From: Bacteroidota bacterium
Lineage (GTDB): Bacteria; Bacteroidota; Bacteroidia; Chitinophagales; LD1
Length of the DNA: 7,901 bases
NCBI GenBank assembly: GCA_947457525.1
Contig: CANGXE010000058.1
Span: forward strand, 1-7,901
Reading direction: 5' to 3'
Shown: piece by piece, positions 1 through 6,998 of the stretch
How the letters are laid out: every line of letters starts with the position of its first letter
Numbering within the stretch: the first letter of the stretch is position 1
Notes under the pieces: model-generated
Database searches by the model: none
What the model was told of the DNA's origin: nothing
What the model saw: only the letters and a program-made list of their open reading frames with translations
Made by a program: the position numbers and the translations under genes

Positions 1-1435
1 AGTAGACATAAAAGGAACTATTTACAGTTCCTGATGCATTACCTGCACGGATAACAATGCCGTGATTGGCAGCTGCCGTGTTAGTGGACATGTTCAAAAA
101 ATTCGCAACGAAACCATTCTCTGCAACGTCCTGTACGTCAAGTTTAACATACGGAGTTGCTCCAATACCCACCCTTCCAATGTTATCAATAATCATTCTC
201 TCAGTAAATACCGGACTTGCTCCTGAAGGAGATGTATTGAAGCGGTATGTACCACCCGCTAAACTCAGATAAGTTGAAAAATCATTAGCCACATTTACAA
301 ATGCAGTTCCATTATAATAAGCATTGTCAGAAATAATGGTTGAGGGAGAAACGAGAAAACCACGCGAACCAAATTTAATTGCTGTGCGACTCGCTGCCCC
401 TCCCCCCCCTACACCTGGATTTACATCTAATGATGCCAAGGTTGGGGTGGCTGTGCCTATGCCCACATTGCCGGAACTATTCCATATACCACCGGGGAAA
501 TTGGTGTTGCCTGTAAATGAATTTGCAGTGCCATTTTGATTTTGAATAAACGAGCCCCAAAAGTTTATTTTTCTTCCTGCAGCATCGGTATTAATGCCCA
601 CAATATTTAAGCCTGGGGCAAAAGGCGCAGTACCGATTACGCCATCGCTGGCATCAGATGAACTATTAGTAAACTTCATGGCATTGTTAACTTCTAATTT
701 TCTAACTGGAGATGTTGTGCCAATACCCACATTGCCGCCATGATTATAAATAGTGGCATCTATCACCCAAGCGCTGCCGTTCCAATAAGGCGTTTGGCCG
801 GTAGTTGTTCCGGCAGATAACAAGCCGGTAGCTCCTGTGGGGCCGGTAGCGCCATTGCTACCATTTGTTCCATTGGTACCGGCAGCACCTGTAGGTCCGG
901 TAGGGCCCGTGGCTCCATCGCTTCCGTTCGTACCATTTGTTCCATTGGTACCGGCAGCACCCGTAGGTCCGGTAGGGCCCGTGGCTCCATCGCTTCCGTT
1001 CGTACCATTTGTTCCATTGGTACCTACAGCACCCGTTGGTCCGGTAGCTCCACTACCACTAACATCGCTTTTAGAAGTTAAGCGCCATGCTCCGCTTATA
1101 TAATTAAAGCTGGCTGTTGCTCCGCTGCTAATAGTTTGCCCGGCAAAAGTAGCCGCATCGGCATCAGTATTATAGATAGTGAGATATTGCCCCTCTTTAG
1201 GCGATGTAGCCGTTGCTGCGTTGGCCGCTGTTGCTCCATCATCGGTAATACGAAATACCGAAACGTTAGCGGCTATGGTAATGATAGTTCCCGCTACTCC
1301 GCTTTGTGGCGTAGCACTTATGGCTCCCTCCACCTGTAATTTGGTTTGAGGGTTATTAGTGCCTATCCCCACGTTCTGTGCTTGGGTGGCGAATAGCGCT
1401 AGAACAGAGATAGAAGTCAGTAATAGTTTTTTCAT
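1..1435 (-). CDS. exported collagen-like / tail-fibre-like surface protein, 3' end beyond left edge (partial)
   Basis: Reading from ATG at 1435-1433, the frame is open for 478 codons to the window edge. Residues 1-19 form a signal peptide (MKK, hydrophobic core, cleavage likely after TQA before QN). Four VGIG modules follow, near residues 21-26, 235-240, 323-328 and 421-426, each running into a K-L-x-V or L-D-V strand, as in Bacteroidota fibre proteins and some phage tail fibres. Residues 129-204 are an uninterrupted collagen-like run of 25 G-X-Y triplets plus a glycine, mostly GTN, GPT, GAT and GSD, so poor in proline and rich in Thr/Asn. The likely role is an exported, possibly trimeric surface fibre; that is inferred. 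The missing C-terminus could hold an S74-type chaperone or a T9SS sorting domain. The start is firm because the signal peptide begins there. No clear promoter is visible upstream, only the 1474-1506 hairpin. Ligand or partner is unknown. Confidence 0.85.
   Translation of the reverse strand, partial: MKKLLLTSISVLALFATQAQNVGIGTNNPQTKLQVEGAISATPQSGVAGTIITIAANVSVFRITDDGATAANAATATSPKEGQYLTIYNTDADAATFAGQTISSGATASFNYISGAWRLTSKSDVSGSGATGPTGAVGTNGTNGTNGSDGATGPTGPTGAAGTNGTNGTNGSDGATGPTGPTGAAGTNGTNGSNGATGPTGATGLLSAGTTTGQTPYWNGSAWVIDATIYNHGGNVGIGTTSPVRKLEVNNAMKFTNSSSDASDGVIGTAPFAPGLNIVGINTDAAGRKINFWGSFIQNQNGTANSFTGNTNFPGGIWNSSGNVGIGTATPTLASLDVNPGVGGGGAASRTAIKFGSRGFLVSPSTIISDNAYYNGTAFVNVANDFSTYLSLAGGTYRFNTSPSGASPVFTERMIIDNIGRVGIGATPYVKLDVQDVAENGFVANFLNMSTNTAAANHGIVIRAGNASGTVNSSFYVY
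402..409 (-). repeat. G8 homopolymer tract inside the fibre-protein coding region
   Basis: Eight C on the plus strand, read as G8 in the gene, are followed in the coding direction by A and GGGG, so 12 of 13 bases are G. In frame it encodes a short glycine run after N-P-G-V. One extra G gives TAA at 377-375, a few codons later. One fewer G gives TAA at 297-295, about 37 codons later. The tract is therefore a possible slip site; whether it varies cannot be seen from one sequence. Confidence 0.9.
859..1047 (-). repeat. 72-bp tandem repeat encoding collagen-like triplets
   Basis: Two full 72-bp copies, 875-946 and 947-1018, differ at one base (T at 890, C at 962). A partial copy of 16 identical bases precedes them (859-874). 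A diverged partial follows (1019-1047, three mismatches over 29 bases). Each unit encodes eight G-X-Y triplets (GSD GAT GPT GPT GAA GTN GTN GTN), so gain or loss of a copy keeps the frame and changes only the length of the collagen-like stalk. Near-identity at silent positions suggests recent duplication or homogenisation. Confidence 0.93.
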
Positions 1436-1473
1436 AGTTGGTGGTTTTATTTGATATAGTTCTATTTTTATTA

Positions 1474-1506
1474 AAACCTCGTAGGTTTTTGAAACCTATG
1501 AGGTTT
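1474..1506 (-). terminator. long nested-palindrome hairpin after the T9SS-protein gene, probable terminator or intergenic repeat
   Basis: Arms 1474-1488 and 1492-1506 are complementary over 15 bp except at one position, with a 3-nt loop. That position is a G-U wobble in plus-strand RNA but an A-C mismatch in minus-strand RNA. Each arm is itself AAACCT-nnn-AGGTTT, so the element holds four copies of the half-site and could fold as one long or two short hairpins. It starts 9 nt after the minus-strand stop at 1515 and ends 38 nt before the next minus-strand start at 1435. In the minus direction the stem runs into TTTT then AATAAAAATA, a weak U-tract. Similar AAACCT/AGGTTT palindromes are, to my knowledge, common between Bacteroidota genes; that is recalled, not checked. 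Confidence 0.6.
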
Positions 1507-1514
1507 ATCGGTTT

Positions 1515-3326
1515 TTATCTGGCGATGATTATTTTTTTGTTGTAGGTTTCATTGGCGGCATTCACCACACCCGTGTAGGTGCCGGCTGCCAAAATGCTCA
1601 AATCGAACGTGATGTTGCTGGCGCCTTTGTTGATGGTGATTTGTTCACTCAACACCTGCTGACCGATGGTGTTGTAAAACTTCACCGATATGGTTTGGTC
1701 TTTGTCGGAGCTAATGAGAAGGTTAGTAAAATCGGAGGTAGGGTTCGGCACAAAATCCATCACATTGAAGGTTAGTTCGCCATTTAGTTTGGTATTAACG
1801 ATGTAGGTGTAAGTAAAGGCCCCGTCATTATCCACCTGTTTGAGGCGGTAGTAGTAAACAACGCCTTTCGCTACGGCATAATCATCATAAGCGTAGTTGT
1901 ATTGAATGGTGCTGTTGTCATGCCCATCTACCCAGGTTAGGGTGGTCCAGTTGTTGGCATCTACGCTGCGCTCTACCCAAAAACCATCGTTGTTAATCTC
2001 CAAAGCCGTTGCCCAAGATACTTGGATAAACTCATTATTGATAGCAGTGGCTTTGAGGTATAACAACTCAACGGGAAGTCCTCCCCCGCTTTTTGATTTA
2101 GCCACCCCAAAGTGAGAAAAACCCGTGTATCGTCCGCCAATCATTCCGCCTCCGCTATAGCAACCGGCTCCAGCTTGAGAAGAATAAGTCAACAAATCAT
2201 CGGGCGTAGAAATTGAAGACAATATCTGTGTGCTCCAATCTGCAATAGAAGCATCAGCATTGTAAGAAATACCCGAATATTTAATCACACGAGCAATGTC
2301 GGTCGGTGAACCAATTGTAGTGAAGTTGGTCGGGAATGTTTCTATAGTATGCACGTAGCTATTGTTGGTGCCTGTGCCTTCAAAGCTCCAATAGCCGAGG
2401 TCTTGAATGCCGTCTTCCAGCACCACCCATTGTTCTTGAGTACCATTTACGCAAGGATTATCGGCAAACCAATAGTTAAAGCCGTAATTATCAGCCGGAT
2501 AACGGTCATCTGAATAGAGTGGAAACTGTGGATACTCATAATCAATGATAGCGAAAGGACCACTCACGTCATTAAACTTGCCTTTTACACGACCACCGGC
2601 ATGCACCGCGGAGAAATTAATCCTTGCCGGATTATAGCCGTTAGTAGTGGTGGCAATAGGGTAAACATAGCTAGTGGCAGTGACAGCACGTTGCAAACCA
2701 CCCGTATTAGTTTTGCTTCCGCTCACCAATACATAGCCTGTGTTAGAGAGATTATTCATCACCAACGGTTCATGCCCGGCAATGGCATCGGTGTTCGTGT
2801 TGTGAATATCTAGAAGGTAATTAGTACCGCCACTATAGGTGGTGACAATTCCTTTGTTGTTGGGATGAGTAAAAGTTGAAGAAGGATTGTAGGTAGTGCT
2901 AGAGGTGTTTCCAAAGATTAAGGAACCCTCCACCGCCACATTGGCTTGCATTTCTACTTGTTCAGTTGCAACAGTTTTGTCCACCACAAAATTATAGAAA
3001 CTGGCTGTTCCGGCTGTGTTGATGTCGCCTTTGATGGCCTGTGTGCCGCTACCCACAAACTTTACCGCTCTTTCAGTAGATGTAGCGTCAGATTGCTTAA
3101 ATTCTGCACCCAACACATTTTCAAAATCACCTCGTAGCTCTAGAATTCCATTATTGGTGGTTATGCCTGCATTTGCGCCATTGTCCTTATTTACAAAACT
3201 ACCTTGAACATGTATCAGCGCATCTTTTTGTATAAAAATTGCTGAGCCGTTGTTATAGAGTTCATTTTGAGCAAATGCTGCTGAAAAAGACAATCCAAGA
3301 GTTAAAGTGAGTAGTTGCCTTGTCAT
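1515..3326 (-). CDS. secreted protein with FN3-like domain and T9SS type A C-terminal sorting domain
   Basis: This complete gene encodes 603 residues. Residues 1-19 are a signal peptide (MTRQ, leucine-rich core, AFA before Q). Residues about 22-200 are rich in short beta-strands, Gly, Asn and Thr, including the phrases GSAIFIQKDALIHVQGSFVN and GILELRGDFEN, suggesting a beta-helix or adhesin-like fold. An FN3-like domain runs about 417-513, starting LPVELL and including W.TALEINNDGFWVERS and YYYRLKQVD. Residues 520-603 are the Por secretion tail (TIGR04183-like): VPNPTSD at 526-532, YNTIGQQVL at 551-559, LAAGTYTGVV near 579-588 and the ending KKIIIAR. Export by Sec and then T9SS, to the cell surface or medium, follows from this layout. 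No catalytic motif was recognised, so the ligand or activity is unknown. There are only two cysteines after the signal, in DNPC and GAGCYSGGG. Its stop is followed by the hairpin at 1474-1506, and a second exported-protein gene follows in tandem. Confidence 0.93.
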   Translation of the reverse strand: MTRQLLTLTLGLSFSAAFAQNELYNNGSAIFIQKDALIHVQGSFVNKDNGANAGITTNNGILELRGDFENVLGAEFKQSDATSTERAVKFVGSGTQAIKGDINTAGTASFYNFVVDKTVATEQVEMQANVAVEGSLIFGNTSSTTYNPSSTFTHPNNKGIVTTYSGGTNYLLDIHNTNTDAIAGHEPLVMNNLSNTGYVLVSGSKTNTGGLQRAVTATSYVYPIATTTNGYNPARINFSAVHAGGRVKGKFNDVSGPFAIIDYEYPQFPLYSDDRYPADNYGFNYWFADNPCVNGTQEQWVVLEDGIQDLGYWSFEGTGTNNSYVHTIETFPTNFTTIGSPTDIARVIKYSGISYNADASIADWSTQILSSISTPDDLLTYSSQAGAGCYSGGGMIGGRYTGFSHFGVAKSKSGGGLPVELLYLKATAINNEFIQVSWATALEINNDGFWVERSVDANNWTTLTWVDGHDNSTIQYNYAYDDYAVAKGVVYYYRLKQVDNDGAFTYTYIVNTKLNGELTFNVMDFVPNPTSDFTNLLISSDKDQTISVKFYNTIGQQVLSEQITINKGASNITFDLSILAAGTYTGVVNAANETYNKKIIIAR

Positions 3327-3476
3327 ACATAAATATTAATTACTACAACAAAGATGAACACTAACATTTCGAATTCTTTAAATTTGGGTTAAAATTTGCA
3401 GCATAAAAAAAAGCCATTCGTAGGTTTCATATTTTAATACCCTTTACTTTCAGCACATTTGGTATCCTTTACTACT

Positions 3477-5021
3477 ATGACACCAAGCAAAGACTTATTT
3501 AGTTTGATTAAATCACTGGGGCAAACAGAGAAGCGATACTTTAAAATGTATGCTGCAAAGCTTTCAGATGGTAGGGAACATATTTATTTACAGCTTTTTC
3601 AAGCTATTGATAATATGGCAGAATATGAAGAAGACTTGCTGAAAGAAAAATTTAAAGGCAATGGATTTATCAAGCAATTCCATGTTGCCAAGAATTATTT
3701 GACCAGTGCAATCCTTCAATCATTAGTAGCTTACCATCATGAAAGTTCGGCACACAACAATTTGCTCAAGCAATTACAAATTATAGAAATACTTTACGAC
3801 AAAGAACTCCACGCCCTCTGCTATAAGCAGATTGAAAAAGGAATTCGCCTTTGCAAAAATCATAGTAAACAGAATTTCCTGTTTCATTTTCTCGATTGGC
3901 AAACCAGACTTTTAATACGTAAACAACAATTTGATTTGGCGCTTTCAGCCATTGAGGAGCAGAAAAAAATTATTATCAACTTTTCAAGTTATCTCCATTC
4001 AAAAGAAAGGGCAATAAAGATACACCAGATACATATTACAAAAGGATACCCTAGAACAAGCCAAGAAATTGATAAACTTACAGAAGAAGTTGGCGATTTG
4101 TTTAACTACAATACTTCGAAAGATGCTATGGTAGAAGAAATTTACTACCATTTGCTTGCAAAAAGCAACTATTACGCTGGTATCGGTGAGCAGAAAAAAC
4201 GAAGAGAAACTGTACGTCAATTAGTGGATTATTTAGAAAAGAATATGAACTATTCTTTAGAGCACCCTCAACTTTACATTACTGCTTTAAACAATTATTA
4301 CAACGCCCTAATCAATACAGGTCAACTGAAACTAGCCAAGAGTATATTTTTAAAAATTCGTCAGTTATCTCAAGACATAAATTCGAAAAGACGAAATGCA
4401 AAAAATTATGCATTGCTTATTTCATACAATATTGAGTTAGAAATCTCTACACTTAGCAACGAAACTCGTAAAACCATGTTGCTTGCACCCCGAATTGCAG
4501 CAATTATAGAAAATGCGGATGGGATTTTACAGAAGTCACTTATTGTCGGATTAATTTACAACACAGCCCGTGTATTTTTTATATCTGCAAATTATGATGG
4601 GGCTTTAGATTGGTTAAACCGCATTTTGAATGAGGGATTGGCTCAAGTACGTGAAGATTTAAACGGAGCAGCTCGTATTTTATATTTGATAGTTCAGTAT
4701 GAATTGGGTAACAAAACACTGCTTCAAAATATGATTGTATCTACTAAGAAATCGCTTAAATACAAGTTTAGGTTATTTAAACCCGAACAATTAATATTAG
4801 AATGCCTCCAAAAACTAAATGGCATTGATAATGAAAATGAAAAACAAATGATTTATAAAGAACTTTCAAGAAACATAGAAGTAATGTACACGAATACAGA
4901 AGAAACTGTACCTGAACTTTTAACAGATGTGTTTGCTTGGATAAACAGTAAAATAACAGGTAAAGCCACGGGTAAAATATTGGCTGAAAAATACTTACAA
5001 GAAGTCAACTTTGTTAAATAA
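3477..5021 (+). CDS. conserved Bacteroidota alpha-helical (TPR-like) protein of unknown function
   Basis: The gene encodes 514 residues from ATG 3477. An in-frame TTG at 3459 would add only six residues (MVSFTT) and has no better upstream signal, so ATG is preferred. There is no signal peptide or membrane segment, so it is probably cytoplasmic. The N-terminus (DLFSLIKSLGQTEKRYFKMY, residues 6-25) and the later FIKQFHVAKNYLTSAILQSL resemble a family often seen in Bacteroidota as hypothetical proteins; this is recognition from memory. The rest is a chain of amphipathic helices with alternating aromatic and Ala/Leu positions, such as YNTARVFFISANYDGALDWL, suggestive of TPR-like solenoid repeats and a binding or scaffold role. 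No enzyme motif was seen. The gene is notably AT-rich (for example 18 G+C of 60 at 3601-3660, against 31 of 60 at 5401-5460 in the next gene). It is divergent from the T9SS-protein gene, with 150 bp between them. Confidence 0.88.
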   Translation: MTPSKDLFSLIKSLGQTEKRYFKMYAAKLSDGREHIYLQLFQAIDNMAEYEEDLLKEKFKGNGFIKQFHVAKNYLTSAILQSLVAYHHESSAHNNLLKQLQIIEILYDKELHALCYKQIEKGIRLCKNHSKQNFLFHFLDWQTRLLIRKQQFDLALSAIEEQKKIIINFSSYLHSKERAIKIHQIHITKGYPRTSQEIDKLTEEVGDLFNYNTSKDAMVEEIYYHLLAKSNYYAGIGEQKKRRETVRQLVDYLEKNMNYSLEHPQLYITALNNYYNALINTGQLKLAKSIFLKIRQLSQDINSKRRNAKNYALLISYNIELEISTLSNETRKTMLLAPRIAAIIENADGILQKSLIVGLIYNTARVFFISANYDGALDWLNRILNEGLAQVREDLNGAARILYLIVQYELGNKTLLQNMIVSTKKSLKYKFRLFKPEQLILECLQKLNGIDNENEKQMIYKELSRNIEVMYTNTEETVPELLTDVFAWINSKITGKATGKILAEKYLQEVNFVK

Positions 5022-5096
5022 AAACACCTTAAGTCTTCAGTACTTTTCCCAACTCTACAGGTTTTGATGAGCGTAAAAACCTAGCGAAGAGTATAT

Positions 5097-5125
5097 TAGA
5101 TTTGATGTAGTGTATGGTAAATTTG
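5097..5125 (+). promoter_or_regulatory. two tandem -7-like elements upstream of the RNA methyltransferase gene
   Basis: TAGATTTG (5097-5104) and TAAATTTG (5118-5125) both match the Bacteroidota -7 consensus TAnnTTTG exactly. Neither has a TTTG at the usual 19-21 nt upstream; the nearest, 5101-5104, is only 13 nt before the second element. Initiation from the second would start near 5131 and give a leader of about 35 nt, opening with a small TTGCC/GGCAA hairpin (5132-5147). The site is supported only by the -7 match and its position. Confidence 0.4.
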
Positions 5126-5165
5126 CTTATGTTGCCGCAGCAGGCAAACCTCGAAACGCAAACTT

Positions 5166-5636
5166 ATGAACGACCTCTCCAGCAAAGGCTATTTCGGCAT
5201 CGGCATAGACCACCCCACCACCGCTCACAATATGGGTACACTTTGGCGCTCTGCGGCTATTCTTGGTGCGAGTTTTATTTTTACGATAGATAAGCAATAT
5301 AAAGAGCAAAGCACCGATGTGCTCCAGTCGTGGAAGTACATTCCGCTCTATAACTATAAGGACTTTGACCACTTCTATGAGTCCATGCCCCGCGATTGTT
5401 TTTTGGTGGGTGTTGAGATGTTGGAAAAGTCAACGCCCATCGTGGCTTACGAGCACCCTGAAAGATGTATTTACCTTCTTGGAGCCGAAAACAACGGCTT
5501 GTCGGCCCCTGCCCTCAAGCGCTGTCATCACTACGTGCAGCTGCCGGGCAATCAAAGTCTAAACGTGGCGTCTGCGGGCTCTATTGTGATGTACGACCGC
5601 CTGTCGAAAGGGCACGTTAGACACCAGCAGGTGTAG
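5166..5636 (+). CDS. SpoU/TrmH-family (SPOUT) RNA 2'-O-ribose methyltransferase
   Basis: This gene encodes 156 residues, the size of a bare SPOUT catalytic domain without an added substrate-binding domain. All three SpoU motifs are visible. Motif 1 is HNMGTLWRSAAILGA (N22, R28, residues 21-35). Motif 2 is LLGAENNGLS (residues 104-113, E108 and G111). Motif 3 is LPGNQSLNVASAGSIVMYDRL (about 126-146, with S131-L132-N133). In this family motifs 2 and 3 build the trefoil knot that binds S-adenosylmethionine, and the motif 1 Asn/Arg act in catalysis; enzymes usually work as dimers on tRNA or rRNA ribose 2'-OH. The target here is unknown. It lacks the N-terminal HPEIPPNTGN pattern of TrmL (tRNA position 34), so that name is not given. 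ATG 5166 is the first start and places motif 1 normally. It is convergent with the TolC-family gene, stop codons 16 bp apart. Confidence 0.93.
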   Translation: MNDLSSKGYFGIGIDHPTTAHNMGTLWRSAAILGASFIFTIDKQYKEQSTDVLQSWKYIPLYNYKDFDHFYESMPRDCFLVGVEMLEKSTPIVAYEHPERCIYLLGAENNGLSAPALKRCHHYVQLPGNQSLNVASAGSIVMYDRLSKGHVRHQQV

Positions 5637-5641
5637 ATTTT
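5621..5641 (+). terminator. weak hairpin plus T-run at the end of the methyltransferase gene
   Basis: ACACC (5621-5625), loop AGCA, GGTGT (5630-5634), then AGATTTT. The 5-bp stem overlaps the last codons and stop of the methyltransferase gene and is followed by four T. It would end plus-strand transcription before the convergent TolC-family gene. The stem is short and could be chance. Confidence 0.35.
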
Positions 5642-5652
5642 CTCAAATAATT

Positions 5653-6981
5653 TTACAACTTACCGTTGGCTTTCTTCCAATCGAGTTCGCTAAGCAAGAA
5701 CGCATACATGGCTTGCAGGTAATTAAACTCGGTGTCTTTTAGCGTGCTTTCAGCGTCCAACACTTCTTGAAAAGTCGCCATCCCGTTTTGGTAACGCACG
5801 GTAGCTTCTTGTACGATTTCTTCCGCCAAAGTGACATTAGATTTGATGAGTTGCAAGTTCTTAGCTGAGTTAGCATAGTTCACAGCCGACTGCACCAATT
5901 GATAACGAATGTTGTTGCGAATTTGAGCCAAGTTATTGTCCGACTTGGTCACTTGCAGTTTTTGCTGTTTACCCAGCGCCATTTTTTGCAGTCCGTCAAA
6001 GATGGGCACGTTCAAGCGCAAGCCAATGTAGCTTGTCCAAAACCATTTGTTTTCGGTAAAAATATTTTTGTTGTCTAAGCCCGTGCCGCCTATGAACGCA
6101 TAACCGTTGAGCGTAGGGATATATTGATTATTGATTTTACTCAATTGTTGACGCGCCAAAAGTTGTTGCATGGTTTCTGCTTTCAACTCATTGCGCAGTT
6201 GCTCGGCAGCCGTAAAGTCGGGATACTCCGGCAGCGCCACTTCTTTTACCTCACGAGGCAATTGGTCGCTGAGCGTGAGACTCGCATCGGCCGGCAAACC
6301 GATTAGAAAAGCCAAACTGGCCATAGCGGTTTTCACACTGTCTTGCGCCACTTGCAGGCTGTACTTAGCGTTCGATAGGTTCAAGAGTGAACGGTTCACC
6401 TCCGACTTCAAGGCGTTTTGATTATCGAACTTCACTTTGGCGTCTTCACTCGCTTTTTGAAACCGTTGCACACTTTTTTCCGCCTTACCCAAGCGCTCTT
6501 GGTTTAGTAATACTAAGTAATATGCTCTTGCCACATTTACTTTCAAATCGACCACCGCTTGTTGCAGTTGTATGGCACTCAACTGCCCTTGGGTTTTGGC
6601 GGCTTTCATGTCGGTGATGGCGCTCACATCGAGCAAAGGCTGGGTCAAATCTACGCCTACATTCATCGAATACTTTGTTCCTTGTTGAATTTGCTGACTT
6701 ATCTTCTCTCCTGTTAGCGGATTGGGCAATTCAACTACGATTTGGCCTAGTTTGAGGTTATCGCGCAAGTCGGCAGAACCACTTACTTTGGGTAAGTATT
6801 TTGACGTGGCTTCCAAACTCTTAGCGCCTGCAATCTGCTGATCCACTTTATAGTTTTGAAAACTTGGCTGGTGCTGCATGGCATACTCCACCGCTTGTTC
6901 CAAACTCAAAGTTTGCCCTTGTTGCGCTACACTAGACCACACGGCCAACAACATGCTTACAGAAAGTAATCCCTTTTTCAT
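5653..6981 (-). CDS. TolC-family outer-membrane efflux protein
   Basis: The gene encodes 442 residues from ATG 6981. The frame stays open to a TTG at 7011, but only the ATG places the signal peptide (MKKGLL..., cleavage near SVA before QQ, residues 1-19) at the N-terminus. Two OEP repeats (PF02321-like) are visible. The first begins LSLEQAVEYAMQHQPSFQ (about residue 25) with YLPKVSGSA; the second, from about residue 265, has QYIPTLNGYAFIGG, LRLNVPIFDGLQK and the family hallmark VRYQNGMATFQEVLDAESTL. Known members trimerise into an outer-membrane beta-barrel with a periplasmic helical tunnel and serve as the exit duct for RND, ABC or MFS pumps. About 440 residues is usual. No membrane-fusion or pump gene lies beside it in this window: the upstream neighbour is divergent sdaA and the downstream neighbour is convergent. 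The pump partner and substrate therefore cannot be assigned. Confidence 0.95.
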   Translation of the reverse strand: MKKGLLSVSMLLAVWSSVAQQGQTLSLEQAVEYAMQHQPSFQNYKVDQQIAGAKSLEATSKYLPKVSGSADLRDNLKLGQIVVELPNPLTGEKISQQIQQGTKYSMNVGVDLTQPLLDVSAITDMKAAKTQGQLSAIQLQQAVVDLKVNVARAYYLVLLNQERLGKAEKSVQRFQKASEDAKVKFDNQNALKSEVNRSLLNLSNAKYSLQVAQDSVKTAMASLAFLIGLPADASLTLSDQLPREVKEVALPEYPDFTAAEQLRNELKAETMQQLLARQQLSKINNQYIPTLNGYAFIGGTGLDNKNIFTENKWFWTSYIGLRLNVPIFDGLQKMALGKQQKLQVTKSDNNLAQIRNNIRYQLVQSAVNYANSAKNLQLIKSNVTLAEEIVQEATVRYQNGMATFQEVLDAESTLKDTEFNYLQAMYAFLLSELDWKKANGKL

Positions 6982-6998
6982 TGCATTAATTTTGTGTA

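Noticed and set aside
859..1047. CRISPR-like repeat array
   Set aside because: The 72-bp units are directly tandem with no unique spacers and encode collagen triplets in frame.
763..1103. Open frames on both strands through the collagen-repeat region, rich in Pro/Val/Met
   Set aside because: They are other-frame readings of the 72-bp repeat. The real frame from ATG 1435 gives perfect G-X-Y triplets there and continues with VGIG modules on both sides.
3349..3356. CATCTTTG as a -7 element for the T9SS-protein gene (minus strand)
   Set aside because: It matches five of six fixed bases, but no TTG lies at a proper distance upstream.
3454..3461. CACATTTG as a -7 element for the helical-protein gene (plus strand)
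   Set aside because: There is no -33 partner, and it would leave a leader of only about 10 nt to ATG 3477.
3459..3476. TTG start giving six extra residues for the helical protein
   Set aside because: The in-frame ATG at 3477 is a stronger start and directly precedes the conserved-looking N-terminus. The extra MVSFTT adds nothing recognisable.
5059..5082. AGGTTTT/AAAACCT inverted repeat as terminator of the helical-protein gene
   Set aside because: It has only 7 bp with a 10-nt loop, lies about 40 nt past the stop and lacks a following T-run. It is mentioned only as a possible relic of the repeat family.
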